A stretch of 64,000 bases of DNA from Paenibacillus_G filicis. GTDB taxonomy: Bacteria > Bacillota > Bacilli > Paenibacillales > NBRC-103111. Position numbers and translations under genes: made by a program. The notes under the pieces were generated by a model. It saw nothing but the letters and a program-made list of their open reading frames with translations. It was not told the DNA's origin and did no database searches. Shown in pieces: positions 24,512 through 33,195 of this stretch. How positions within the stretch are numbered: the first letter of the stretch is position 1; each line of letters starts with the position of its first letter. The DNA lies in the NCBI RefSeq assembly GCF_038070315.1, contig NZ_JBBPCC010000001.1, positions 781,384 to 845,383 of the forward strand, written 5' to 3'.

Positions 24512-27500
24512 TTAACGCTGGAGATCCAGCAGAAATGTCTTGATTTCATAGGGCTTGATGTCGAAGCTTACCTCCGCACCTTGCTGTTCCTCCGACACCG
24601 GCCGCTCCAGCAGATCCGTCTCCTGCCAGGACAGCAGGCGGAAGTCGCTGGTCAGACGAACCTTGCCACGCGCACCCGTGTATTCGTGCAGACGCACGAT
24701 CAGACGCTCGCTGTCTTCAGCCTTCTTCACCGCATCGATGAATACATGCTCCGCGTCCAGCTTCAGCAGTGACTGGAGCGATATGGCCGAAGCACCCGCA
24801 GCCAGCGTGAGCGGATTGTTCAACGACCAGGCCTCCTGAACGGTACGGCCCTCCACCCAGTCCCCCTGATGAGGCAGCAGCGCATACGTAAATGTATGCG
24901 TCCCTTGATCCGCCTGCGTGTCTGGCTCTATCGCCGACTTGATCAGCGACAGCCGGATCGCGTTGTCCTTGATGTCATGCCCGTATTTGCAATCGTTGAG
25001 CAGGCTGACGCCATACCCGCGCTCCGAGAGATCCACCCACTGGTGGCCCACGGTCTCGAAGCGTGCATAGTCCCAGCTCGTGTTCCAATGCGTCGGACGC
25101 TTCACATTGCCGAACTGGATATCATAGGTCGCCTCCGTGGAACGGACCGATACCGGGAATGCGACCTTGAGCAGCTGCTGGCGTTCGTGCCAATCCACCT
25201 CGGTGGCAAAATCAATCCGCTTGCTGTCCGCATAGACGATAAGCTCCTGACGAATGCTGGAATCCATGTACGTCCAGGTAAAACGGACCACCGCCCGCAG
25301 CAAGCCGTTCTCCACCAGCTCCACCGCTTGCAGCTCGCCGATCTCCCGCTGCTTCTCCTGATAAAATAAATCGATATCCCACGCCTCGAACATCTTCGGC
25401 TTATCCTCGAATACCTGGAGCACATTGCCGTGCTTGCCGGCTTCCAACACCTCGCGGTCAGCCGCCTTGTCGTAAATCCGGGTCAACTGCCCCGCTTCGT
25501 TCCATGCCAGCACATAGTGCGGGGTCGTCAGTTCCGATACGGTAAATGTAAAGGGCGAGCAGTTGCTTGCAGGGAGCAGTTCGGAAGACTCGGACGCCTC
25601 AGCTCCACCCAAAGCTCCGGTAGCCGCTGTGTCCTGCGCTTCCGTCCAGCGAATCGTCAGGCCGGATAGCGCAGGAATGTCCTCCACGCGAATCAGCCAC
25701 TTTCCGTCCTGCCAATCCGCCTGCAGCGTGTGGCCATCCGACGTCTGCCAGCTCCCTGAGCCGTCATGACCCGCCGAGGCCCGGATACGCACCGCCTCTG
25801 TGCGGGCAAATGACGCGCTGTTGAAGATTGTCCAGGCTGCTGAGGCTCCGTCTGTCGAAATGCCATCTTCATCTGCGAGACGGACAGCAGCAGCCTCCCA
25901 AGCCTCGCGACCGAGACGCTCGGCCTCTGCGTACTCCACACGGCAATCCTCGTACACCTCCGTAATCGATGAGCCTGGGATAATGTCGTGGAACTGATTG
26001 CGCAGAATAATCTGCCAGCCCTGATGCAGCTTGCTCTGCGGGTAAGACTGCCAGGTTCCCCCGGCAACACTGCCCAGCGTCTGCAGCCACTCAGACTCCC
26101 GGTACAGCAGCTCCAGCTTACGGTTGGTCCGTTTGTTATACGCCTGGCTCGTATACGTGCCCCGGTGGTATTCCAGATACAACTCGCCATCCCAGGTATG
26201 CACATATTGATCCGTGGCGTTTACCGTGTCATGCAAGCTATCGAAATACTCATCCGCCCGCCCTGTCGTGACTTGCGGCAAGCCTGGCATCTGATCCAGC
26301 CTGCGGCGCATCTCCAGCATATCGCGGTTGACACCCCCGCCGCCGTCCCCGTACCCATAGGACAGGAGCAGCTCCTGGTTCACGTTTTTATCGCGGTACG
26401 TATCCCAGATCCCCTTGACAGAGAACGGCTCGATCAGACCGTTATACGTATACCACCAGACCGTCGAGCCCGGCACCTCGGGTGTCGTGACAAAATGTGT
26501 CAGCACCTCCGAGCCGTCCATCCCACGCCAGCGGAACGTATCATGCGGCATCCGGTTGTACTGATTCCAGCTGATTTTCGTCGTCATGAACGTGCGGATG
26601 CCGGACTTCTTGAGAATCTGCGGCAGCGCCCAGCTATATCCGAACACATCGGGCAGCCAGAGATAGGTGCATTCCACCCCGAATTCGTCTCGGAAGAAGC
26701 GGGTTCCATACAGAATCTGGCGCACCAGCGATTCCCCGCTCGTCAGGTTGCAGTCCGCCTCCAGCCACATCGCGCCTCCGGCTTCCCAGCGTCCTTCCTG
26801 GACGCGCAGCTTGATCTGCTCGTAGATCTCGGGGTAATCCTCCTTGATGTACGCATACAATTGCGGCTGAGACTGCAGAAAGACATAATCCGGGTACTTC
26901 TCCATCAATCGCAGCACCGTACTGAACGAACGGGCCGCCTTCTCCCGCGTGTGCGTCAGCCGCCACAGCCAGGCGACATCGATATGCGTATGGCCGATGC
27001 AGCGGACGGTAACCGCGTGCTTTTTCTCCCAGCCGGAGACAGCCCCAGCGAGGAAATCCCGGGCGTCCCGCACACTGGCGTAGAAAGTCTCTGAGCCCGG
27101 ACGAGACCAGTCCAGCCTCAGGAAGGCGCGATCCAGCGTCTTCAGCAGCTCCTGACGCTCCGGCTGCTGCTCGCCCAGCAGGCGGGACGTATGCAGTACG
27201 GCACGTCCTGTATAGTACAGATCATCGGCCGCCTCATCCAGCCAGGCCAGCTCCGCCCGCTTGAACTGGTGCTCCTGCTCTGTTGGGGGACCTCCTCCCT
27301 CCAGACCGGCCCAGATCCGGAAGCTGAGTTCGATTCGTGATCCGGCTTGGTGCCCGGACAAGAAAACCTCCAAGTGATTCGAATCAACGCCCTGATAAGG
27401 CGTTCCGTTTACATAAAGCAAGGACTCAAAGCCGGAGTTATTGCCTGCACCCGTGCGGCCGAAATCAAATAAGCCGACCGGCGTACGGCCCTCCCAGTCT

Positions 27501-27727
27501 GCCGGAATATCCACTTGACGGCGCAGCCAGACATACAGGTCACGTCCCTTCCAGTGCTCCCCCTGGCGAATGGTCGTCCACTGCCCTCCCTCAGGCGGAT
27601 GCTGCACACCGTTAGCCTTCTCCTCATCCACCTGATAGTCCCATTCATTTAAGCCGACGGCGTCGCGATAGCGATACTTCTCCAATTCCTTGATGCGCTG
27701 CTCCAGCTTCTCCTCTGTCCAAAACAT
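24512..27727 (-). CDS. Alpha-mannosidase, glycoside hydrolase family 38
   Basis: A 1071-residue cytoplasmic GH38 enzyme that releases alpha-mannose from glycans. The catalytic Zn site is visible as GHTHIDVAWLWRL (His and Asp ligands, about residues 246-250), and the nucleophile in WLPDVFGYSWALPQ (Asp near 360). The length and the C-terminal beta-sandwich region fit the class II mannosidase architecture. The ATG at 27727 has GGGGGG 6 bases upstream; the frame continues upstream through the LacI operator, which is not coding. No transporter is nearby. It is regulated by the adjacent LacI protein, judging from the shared operator. Confidence 0.92.
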   Translation of the reverse strand: MFWTEEKLEQRIKELEKYRYRDAVGLNEWDYQVDEEKANGVQHPPEGGQWTTIRQGEHWKGRDLYVWLRRQVDIPADWEGRTPVGLFDFGRTGAGNNSGFESLLYVNGTPYQGVDSNHLEVFLSGHQAGSRIELSFRIWAGLEGGGPPTEQEHQFKRAELAWLDEAADDLYYTGRAVLHTSRLLGEQQPERQELLKTLDRAFLRLDWSRPGSETFYASVRDARDFLAGAVSGWEKKHAVTVRCIGHTHIDVAWLWRLTHTREKAARSFSTVLRLMEKYPDYVFLQSQPQLYAYIKEDYPEIYEQIKLRVQEGRWEAGGAMWLEADCNLTSGESLVRQILYGTRFFRDEFGVECTYLWLPDVFGYSWALPQILKKSGIRTFMTTKISWNQYNRMPHDTFRWRGMDGSEVLTHFVTTPEVPGSTVWWYTYNGLIEPFSVKGIWDTYRDKNVNQELLLSYGYGDGGGGVNRDMLEMRRRLDQMPGLPQVTTGRADEYFDSLHDTVNATDQYVHTWDGELYLEYHRGTYTSQAYNKRTNRKLELLYRESEWLQTLGSVAGGTWQSYPQSKLHQGWQIILRNQFHDIIPGSSITEVYEDCRVEYAEAERLGREAWEAAAVRLADEDGISTDGASAAWTIFNSASFARTEAVRIRASAGHDGSGSWQTSDGHTLQADWQDGKWLIRVEDIPALSGLTIRWTEAQDTAATGALGGAEASESSELLPASNCSPFTFTVSELTTPHYVLAWNEAGQLTRIYDKAADREVLEAGKHGNVLQVFEDKPKMFEAWDIDLFYQEKQREIGELQAVELVENGLLRAVVRFTWTYMDSSIRQELIVYADSKRIDFATEVDWHERQQLLKVAFPVSVRSTEATYDIQFGNVKRPTHWNTSWDYARFETVGHQWVDLSERGYGVSLLNDCKYGHDIKDNAIRLSLIKSAIEPDTQADQGTHTFTYALLPHQGDWVEGRTVQEAWSLNNPLTLAAGASAISLQSLLKLDAEHVFIDAVKKAEDSERLIVRLHEYTGARGKVRLTSDFRLLSWQETDLLERPVSEEQQGAEVSFDIKPYEIKTFLLDLQR

Positions 27728-27744
27728 ACGTTTCCCCCCCTGTT

Positions 27745-27760
27745 TATAACACGTGTTATA
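27745..27760. promoter_or_regulatory. LacI-type operator before the mannosidase gene
   Basis: The perfect 16-bp palindrome TATAACACGTGTTATA lies 18 bases before the mannosidase start. The same 16 bases occur at 29043-29058 in front of the LacI gene. Confidence 0.85.
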
Positions 27761-27830
27761 TGGCAAATAATCAGACCACCCGTTACGAGTGGCCGATATA
27801 TGTCTAACCTGAGATCATGCCTATCCCAAT

Positions 27831-27868
27831 AAAAAACCAGCCTGCTTGGCGTAGGGACCACGCCGCAG
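27831..27868 (-). terminator. Terminator of the LacI gene
   Basis: On the minus strand CTGCGGCGT and ACGCCaaGCAG form a stem, followed by GCTGGTTTTTTATT. It lies 44 bases past the LacI stop, so the mannosidase has its own promoter. Confidence 0.7.
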
Positions 27869-27911
27869 TTCCTCAGCTCTTCTCCAGATCGTCCGTCCTG
27901 TCTCTGACGCG

Positions 27912-29021
27912 TCAGATGCTTTCTCCCGGCTGATAGGAAGCTCTTAGCCACCGCTTCCCCGCCACAGTCCGCACGAATCCCAGACCCGGCTCTTGCCCTG
28001 ATGACGTTCCCGATTCGCCGGCCTGCTTCTGCTTAGGCTCCTGCTCCACAGCCTCTCCGCTCCCGTTGATCTGCTCAAGCAGCGCCTGCACGGCGGCCTC
28101 CCCCATGCGCGCATATGGAATTTCCATCGCGCTGAGCGCTGGCACCATATGCCGGTTGGACCGAAGCGTGTCGTCCGCGGCCATCACCCTCAGGTCGCTC
28201 CCGATACGTAAGCCATGCCGGTAGGCATACCGGTAGACGGCGATCGCGCCGATCGACCAGTTGCATAGGATCGGAGGAATCGAATCCGCTTCGCGCAGCG
28301 TCCCGAGCAGCGTCTCCACCGCTTCCCTGTCCTCTATATCGAAGGTTCCTATACACGGCTCCTGCTGTCGCTCCGCGCACCAATCTAGATAAGCCTGCCT
28401 CCTGCTCCGCTCAGCCCAATTCTCCGCACTTCGCCCCAGCACGAGCTGCATATAGACGGGCGCTCTGTCCCTGCCGTCTGCGGCAGCAAGCAGTTCCAGC
28501 GCATCCCTAATGCTCTGCCCGTAATCCGTCAGCACCGACACAACCGAAGGGGTCTCCGCATATCCCTCGACCGATACGAACGGCACACCGGATTGCCGGA
28601 CCGCCTCTTCCCACTGCGGATCGGCATAGCTCACCTCATCCAGTGACACGATGCCGTCGATTCTTCGCTGCAGAAACAAATCGATCAGCTTGAATCGCCC
28701 CTCCTCACGGGTACCCTGCCCGCTGATCAGCAGATGATAGCCGGACTCGCCGCATGCGCGCTGCATCCCTTCCAACATCTGCAAAAATAACGGGTTGCCG
28801 GTATCCCCGAAGGCAGCGATGCTGAAGCTCTTGCCTGTTTTCATCCCGCGCGCCTGGGCGTCCACATGGTAATTCAGCTCACGGATCGCCGAGAGCACGG
28901 CTTCGCGCGTCTCGCTGCTGACCCCGATTCCCTGCGTACCGTTCAGTACGGCGGATACCACGCTTCTGGACACGCCCGCAAGCTTCGCAACGTCGAAGCT
29001 GGTGACTCGTTTCGTCCCCAT
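27912..29021 (-). CDS. LacI-family transcriptional regulator
   Basis: A 369-residue LacI/GalR regulator. The N-terminal DNA-binding domain reads TSFDVAKLAGVSRSVVSAVLNG (helix-turn-helix) followed by the hinge region. The periplasmic-binding-like core contains the expected IDGIVSLDEV and VMAADDTLRSNRHMVPALS elements; the latter is the usual corepressor-fold region near the C-terminus. The ATG at 29021 has GAGGTGG ahead. A perfect CACGTG-centred palindrome lies inside its own promoter and before the mannosidase, so autoregulation and control of mannosidase are inferred. The inducer is probably a mannoside. Confidence 0.9.
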   Translation of the reverse strand: MGTKRVTSFDVAKLAGVSRSVVSAVLNGTQGIGVSSETREAVLSAIRELNYHVDAQARGMKTGKSFSIAAFGDTGNPLFLQMLEGMQRACGESGYHLLISGQGTREEGRFKLIDLFLQRRIDGIVSLDEVSYADPQWEEAVRQSGVPFVSVEGYAETPSVVSVLTDYGQSIRDALELLAAADGRDRAPVYMQLVLGRSAENWAERSRRQAYLDWCAERQQEPCIGTFDIEDREAVETLLGTLREADSIPPILCNWSIGAIAVYRYAYRHGLRIGSDLRVMAADDTLRSNRHMVPALSAMEIPYARMGEAAVQALLEQINGSGEAVEQEPKQKQAGESGTSSGQEPGLGFVRTVAGKRWLRASYQPGESI

Positions 29022-29041
29022 ATTGATCCACCTCACCGCAA

Positions 29042-29069
29042 ATATAACACGTGTTATAAACGGATTCAA
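29042..29069 (-). promoter_or_regulatory. Promoter of the LacI gene, overlapped by the operator
   Basis: Minus strand TTGAAT (29064-29069), 16-bp spacer, TTATAT (29042-29047). The operator palindrome fills the spacer and runs into the -10, so repressor and polymerase compete directly. Confidence 0.65.
29043..29058. promoter_or_regulatory. LacI-type operator before the LacI gene
   Basis: TATAACACGTGTTATA, identical to the palindrome at 27745-27760. Confidence 0.85.
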
Positions 29070-29090
29070 TACTAATTTTCCAGCCTCAGC

Positions 29091-29121
29091 AAAAAAAGAT
29101 GCGCCCTGTAATCAAGGCGCA
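29091..29121 (-). terminator. Terminator of the aminotransferase gene
   Basis: TGCGCC (minus strand) pairs with GGCGCA around TTGATTACAG, followed by TCTTTTTTT. It begins 21 bases after the stop. Confidence 0.85.
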
Positions 29122-29141
29122 CCCTTCCCTCCAAAATTCCA

Positions 29142-30326
29142 TTACTTGTTCGGGATCGATTTCATAAATTCGCCGATCCGTCTCACCGCTTCCTTCAGCC
29201 GGTCCTCCTCCTGAACGAGCGCAATTCGGACATAGCCCTCGCCTTCTTGGCCGAATGCATCGCCCGGAATGACGACAACACCCACAGCATACAGCATTTC
29301 CCGGGAAATTTGTCGAGAAGTCCATCCCTTCGGAATCGGCGCCCAGATAAACATCGAAGCCTTAGGCTTGCGGATGTCCCAACCTATCTGCCGCAGTCCC
29401 TCAATTACGATATCCCGGCGCCGCTCATACAGTCCAGCCACAGATTGGCTGCCAGGTTCCATATCCTCTCTCATCGCTTCAATGCCCGCCCGCTGAACGG
29501 ATAAGAAGACGCCGTAATCGATATTCGACTTCAGCGTACGAAGCGCGCGAACGGCATCCGGCTGACCGACCATGAAAGCGATCCGGCAGCCGGCCATATT
29601 GAAGCTTTTCGACAGCGAATGAAATTCGACAGCAACGTCCTTGGCCCCTTCGACTTCCAGAATACTCGGAGGTCGAAAGCCGTCAAAGGCCATTTCCGAA
29701 TAAGCGACATCATGGACAAGCAGCAATTCATGTTGGCGTGCAAAATCGACAAGCCGCTCGAAGAACGGAACCGTAGCCACCGCCGACAGCGGATTGCTCG
29801 GATAGTTGAGCAGCATAAACTTCGCTTGTTTCAAGACCGTCTCGGGAATTTGCTCCAGCTCAGGCAAGTAATCATGCTCCTCCCGCAGCGGGATGAGATA
29901 AGGCTTTACCCCGGCAAGCACCAGGCTCGCCGAGTAAATCGGATACCCCGGGTCCGGTACGATCGCGATATCCCCAGGGTCCGTCACAGCAAGGGCCAGA
30001 TGAGCCAGCCCGTCCTGGGAGCCCATCAGCGCCACAATCTCCGAAGCAGGGTCCAGGGTAACCCCGAACCGGTGCCTGTACCAATCCGCTACCGTCTGAC
30101 GGAACTCCGGTGTTCCCTCCGTCCCCGGATACCCGTATTGCATAGGATCCAGCGCCGATTCGCTGAGCGCCTTCCGGACTCGTTCTGACGGCCCTCTGTC
30201 CGGACTTCCGATTCCCAAGTCGATGACATCGACTCCCTGGGCGATCACTTCCTGCTTCCACTGCGCCACTTCAGAAAAAATGGCCGAACCAAGTTCGGCC
30301 AGCCGCTTAGATTCCCAACGCTTCAT
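29142..30326 (-). CDS. Class I/II aminotransferase (LL-diaminopimelate aminotransferase-like)
   Basis: A 394-residue fold-type I PLP aminotransferase. Key elements: VIDLGIGSPDRGPS near the N-terminus, YGYPGTEGTPEFR, PGYPIYSAS, LNYPSNPLSAVA, and the PLP lysine in FHSLSKSFNMAGCRI. The pattern fits the DapL/MalY-like group annotated as LL-diaminopimelate or alanine aminotransferases. The RBS GAGAGGA lies 9 bases before the ATG. It stands alone, without dap genes, so substrate assignment is tentative. Confidence 0.8.
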   Translation of the reverse strand: MKRWESKRLAELGSAIFSEVAQWKQEVIAQGVDVIDLGIGSPDRGPSERVRKALSESALDPMQYGYPGTEGTPEFRQTVADWYRHRFGVTLDPASEIVALMGSQDGLAHLALAVTDPGDIAIVPDPGYPIYSASLVLAGVKPYLIPLREEHDYLPELEQIPETVLKQAKFMLLNYPSNPLSAVATVPFFERLVDFARQHELLLVHDVAYSEMAFDGFRPPSILEVEGAKDVAVEFHSLSKSFNMAGCRIAFMVGQPDAVRALRTLKSNIDYGVFLSVQRAGIEAMREDMEPGSQSVAGLYERRRDIVIEGLRQIGWDIRKPKASMFIWAPIPKGWTSRQISREMLYAVGVVVIPGDAFGQEGEGYVRIALVQEEDRLKEAVRRIGEFMKSIPNK

Positions 30327-30379
30327 GCTTTCTATCCTCTCTCTTTCTTCTGCGTTTAAACTCCGTATTCTCTTAACGA

Positions 30380-31468
30380 CTAACGGCGCAAGAAGCTGAT
30401 CCCCGACAACTCATGAACCCCGAACATCAACAGCAGCAGGACGGCCGCCAGCGATACGTAGCTGATTCCGAACCTCCACCTTGTCGAGGGCAGTACCTCA
30501 TAATATTTGTCATTATCGTAAGGCGTGTAATCGACCTGACACTTAATGGAGAGCTGCTCGCCCTCTTCCTTCTGGATTCTTTCGATGCCGGTGACATGTG
30601 TCCGGTGAATGATCGCTTGCTGCGTCATTGGCACCGTTCCATGAAACTGAAGACCTTCCCAGAACAGCTCCACGCGCTGCGTCTCATCCTGCAGGTCCGT
30701 ATACGTCGTGAAGGGCAGCTCCCGTTTGTGCTCGGGTCCAGGTATCAGATAGCCCTGCTGGATCAACGGCTCCGCAGCTATCATAAAGGTCACGCTTACG
30801 GCCCGCTTCTCCTGCTTGCCCTTGCTGTTCTTCACGTACTTCACGTACAGATCATAAGCGAACATCGCCCAGATGATAAAGAACAGCCAGCTTTTCAGAT
30901 AGACGATCACGACAAGTCCGCCGATCAGACCGACCAGCCACAGCCAGCGGGTGACGGCAGTCGCAATCCGTCCGCCATCCAACGGATGAATCGGCAGCAG
31001 ATTGATCAGATTGAGGAAAAACCCCGTATAGGCCAAGCTGTACAACAGTCCGCTGTCCCAGATATAAGCCGCAGCGAAGACGGCGGCGGCCCCGATCGTG
31101 CCGAGCAGCGGCCCTCCCAAGGCGACATAGGCTTCCGTAGCCGCATCACGCGGATGGCGCTTCATATTGATCATCGCGCCCAGGAACGGGATGAATACCG
31201 GAGCGCTCACCGGAAGTCCCTTGATCTTGGACGCCCAGACATGCCCCATCTCATGGATGAAGATGAGCAGGACGAAGCCTACGGCAAATTGCCAAGGAAA
31301 CGCCTGCGCATACGCCCAGATCGAGATCGCCATCGTGATGATCGCGCCACCTGCCTTGCCTAGCTTGAGCAAGGGCAAGAGGGCTTTCAGCTGAGTTAGC
31401 AGGAACATGGCGGCCGCGCCGATATACCATAGCGGACTTTGCTTTTTACGTTTTGTTTGCTGCTCCAA
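30380..31468 (-). CDS. Site-2-protease-family membrane metalloprotease (M50)
   Basis: A 362-residue integral membrane protease. The zinc motif is FIHEMGHVWASK (HExxH) within a membrane helix near residue 70, and the third ligand lies in NLLPIHPLDGGR. About six hydrophobic helices follow the N-terminus, then a cytosolic or extracytosolic domain of about 130 residues, and a final membrane helix. Such enzymes perform regulated intramembrane cleavage or process signal-peptide remnants. It starts at TTG (31468) with AAGGGG upstream. The ArsC-like gene precedes it on the same strand with a 32-bp gap. Confidence 0.83.
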   Translation of the reverse strand: MEQQTKRKKQSPLWYIGAAAMFLLTQLKALLPLLKLGKAGGAIITMAISIWAYAQAFPWQFAVGFVLLIFIHEMGHVWASKIKGLPVSAPVFIPFLGAMINMKRHPRDAATEAYVALGGPLLGTIGAAAVFAAAYIWDSGLLYSLAYTGFFLNLINLLPIHPLDGGRIATAVTRWLWLVGLIGGLVVIVYLKSWLFFIIWAMFAYDLYVKYVKNSKGKQEKRAVSVTFMIAAEPLIQQGYLIPGPEHKRELPFTTYTDLQDETQRVELFWEGLQFHGTVPMTQQAIIHRTHVTGIERIQKEEGEQLSIKCQVDYTPYDNDKYYEVLPSTRWRFGISYVSLAAVLLLLMFGVHELSGISFLRR

Positions 31469-31500
31469 GGCACAGCCACGCCCCTTCGGTTTTTATCGTT

Positions 31501-31875
31501 TTAGTGGCTCCAGGCCTCGGTGTAGGCTTCCGGCTTGAAGCCGATGGTCACGCGCTTGCCGTCTGTTACGATCGGCCGTTTGATCAGCATGCCATGCGAG
31601 GACAGCAGCTTGATCTTCTCATCCTCGGTCATACCCGCGAGCTTGTCCTTGAGCTGCAGCTCCTTGTACACCTCGCCTGATGTATTAAACCATTTCTTGA
31701 TGTCCAGTCCGCTAAGCGGGATCAGCTCCTGCAGCACTTCGACGCTAGGAGGCGTTTCCTTGATATGAATCCGGTCAAGCTCCCAGCCCTCCGTTTCCAG
31801 CCACTTGATGGCGCTGCGGCAGGTTCCGCAGACCGGGTAATGGTATATCGTCAGTTTATCGGTCGGTTGGGTCAC
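31501..31875 (-). CDS. ArsC/Spx-family protein (YusI-like)
   Basis: A 124-residue thioredoxin-fold protein of the ArsC/Spx family. The N-terminal motif YPVCGTCRSAIKWL contains a CxxC pair, and MLIKRPIVTDGKRVTIGF is the family block around the anion-binding Arg. True arsenate reductases of this family use one Cys plus glutaredoxin, and Spx proteins have CxxC and bind RNA polymerase; this protein fits the uncharacterised reductase group. GTG (31875) is chosen because AAAAGG is 9 bases ahead of it and directly abuts the upstream ATG. Confidence 0.75.
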   Translation of the reverse strand: MTQPTDKLTIYHYPVCGTCRSAIKWLETEGWELDRIHIKETPPSVEVLQELIPLSGLDIKKWFNTSGEVYKELQLKDKLAGMTEDEKIKLLSSHGMLIKRPIVTDGKRVTIGFKPEAYTEAWSH

Positions 31876-31926
31876 AGTTCTCATCCTTTTCTCTATGAAA
31901 ATTAATCAGGCCAGGTAACGCTTTTT

Positions 31927-31956
31927 ATTATACCGACGAACGCAAGCCCACTGCAA
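31927..31956 (-). promoter_or_regulatory. Promoter of the ArsC-like gene
   Basis: Minus strand TTGCAG (31951-31956), 18-bp spacer, perfect TATAAT (31927-31932). Confidence 0.6.
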
Positions 31957-32050
31957 ATGACATCAGCCTCCGGCTCAAAAGTTGAAAAGCAGCGGTTATC
32001 CATCCATAATGGATACCAATGGAAACTTTTGTCGGCAAAGGAGCCTAGGC

Positions 32051-32797
32051 ATGATTTATGTATTAAAAGCGCTTTACAGCTTTCTGCTGCCCCCCGGATT
32101 CTTCATCCTGTTGCTGGCGCTGCTCGCAGTGGTAGTGTTTATCCGTCTCCACCGCAAGTCCGGCGTGCTGATCGGGGCGGCTGCGGTTATCCTGTACGTC
32201 TTATCCACGCCCCTGGTCGCCGATGCGGTGATCGGCAGCCTGGAGAAGCGGTACGCCCCTCCGGCATCCTTCGAGGGAGACTCTTATATCGTGCTTGGCG
32301 GCGGGTCCCTGGCAGGCGTCCCGAGCCCAGCTGGAGAAGGGCAGCTGTCCGGACCTACCTTGCAGCGGGTCATCACCGCCGTCCAGCTGTATGAGCGCAA
32401 GCCACTGCCGATTATTTTCTCAGGCGGGCAGGTGTATGAAGCTTCCGGCAATGAAGGAAAGCTGGCGAAGCGGATGCTGCTAGAGCTGGGCATACCGGAG
32501 AACCGGATCCTACTGGACGATACCAGCCGGAACACGCAGGAGAATGCCCGGCATACGCAGCAGATTTTGACGAAGCAGGGACTGAGGAATCCCTTGCTCA
32601 TTACGTCGGCCTTTCACATGGCCCGCTCGGTCAAGCACTTCGAAGCCCAGCAGGTAAAGGTAACGCCATACCCGACGGACTTCCGGACAAGCGGCAGCGG
32701 GAAGTCCCGTTCCTTCACCCAGCTCTGGATTCCGCAAGCCTCCGCGCTCGATAATCTGTCGGTCGCGCTGAAGGAATATCTCGGAATGCTGCAATAG
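32051..32797 (+). CDS. YdcF-like protein (DUF218), membrane-anchored
   Basis: A 248-residue protein with two N-terminal membrane helices (about residues 8-32 and 38-57) and a DUF218 domain. Family motifs: DSYIVLGGGS, PIIFSGGQ, LDDTSRNTQENA and LLITSAFHMARSV. DUF218 proteins include SanA/ElyC-type envelope proteins implicated in cell-wall lipid-carrier metabolism, but activity is not established for most. The ATG at 32051 is preceded by AAAGGAG. It is followed by a strong terminator. Confidence 0.85.
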   Translation: MIYVLKALYSFLLPPGFFILLLALLAVVVFIRLHRKSGVLIGAAAVILYVLSTPLVADAVIGSLEKRYAPPASFEGDSYIVLGGGSLAGVPSPAGEGQLSGPTLQRVITAVQLYERKPLPIIFSGGQVYEASGNEGKLAKRMLLELGIPENRILLDDTSRNTQENARHTQQILTKQGLRNPLLITSAFHMARSVKHFEAQQVKVTPYPTDFRTSGSGKSRSFTQLWIPQASALDNLSVALKEYLGMLQ

Positions 32798-32825
32798 TCT
32801 GACCCTTCAACACATCTACGCAAAA

Positions 32826-32869
32826 ACAAGCAGAACGTTCCATTGGGTCCCAAGGAACGTCCTGCTTGT
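32826..32869. terminator. Terminator after the YdcF gene
   Basis: ACAAGCAGAACGTTCC pairs with GGAACGTCCTGCTTGT (one internal mismatch), then TCTAGTTCTG. It lies 28 bases after the stop. Confidence 0.75.
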
Positions 32870-32915
32870 TCTAGTTCTGTGGAGGTCCGGCTACGGACCG
32901 GTTCGGCTACTGCAC

Positions 32916-33118
32916 CTCACGAGCTTCGGCCTAAGTTCACTTCAGCTTTCGCGCCCTCATGTGCTTGGCCTAAGTTCGCCTTCAGCTTTCGCTCCCTCAT
33001 GTGCTTGGCCTAAGTTCGCATCAGCTTTCGCTCTCTCATGTGCTTGGCCTAAGTTCGCTTCAGCTTTCGCTCCCTCATGTGCTCGGCCTAAGTTCACTTC
33101 AGCTTTCGCAGTTCAGCT
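32916..33118. repeat. Five-copy tandem repeat, 39-40 bp unit
   Basis: Copies start at 32916, 32956, 32996, 33035 and 33074. The shared unit is CTCATGTGCTTGGCCTAAGT followed by TCGCTTCAGCTTTCGCTCC; the first copy and the flank after 33118 are degenerate. There are no unique spacers, so this is not CRISPR. It fills the space between the convergent YdcF and pseudouridine synthase genes. Confidence 0.85.
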
Positions 33119-33195
33119 TTCGCGCCCTCATAAGCGCCGACCGCAGACCGGTTCAGCTATCGCTCCCTTATCAGCTCCGACTCAGCCGTCTTGAC

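Noticed and set aside
25988..27094. A 368-codon open frame opposite the mannosidase gene
   Set aside because: Antisense shadow without RBS or recognisable domain; the mannosidase frame has full catalytic motifs.
32916..33118. CRISPR array
   Set aside because: Copies are adjacent with no unique spacers, and no cas gene is present.
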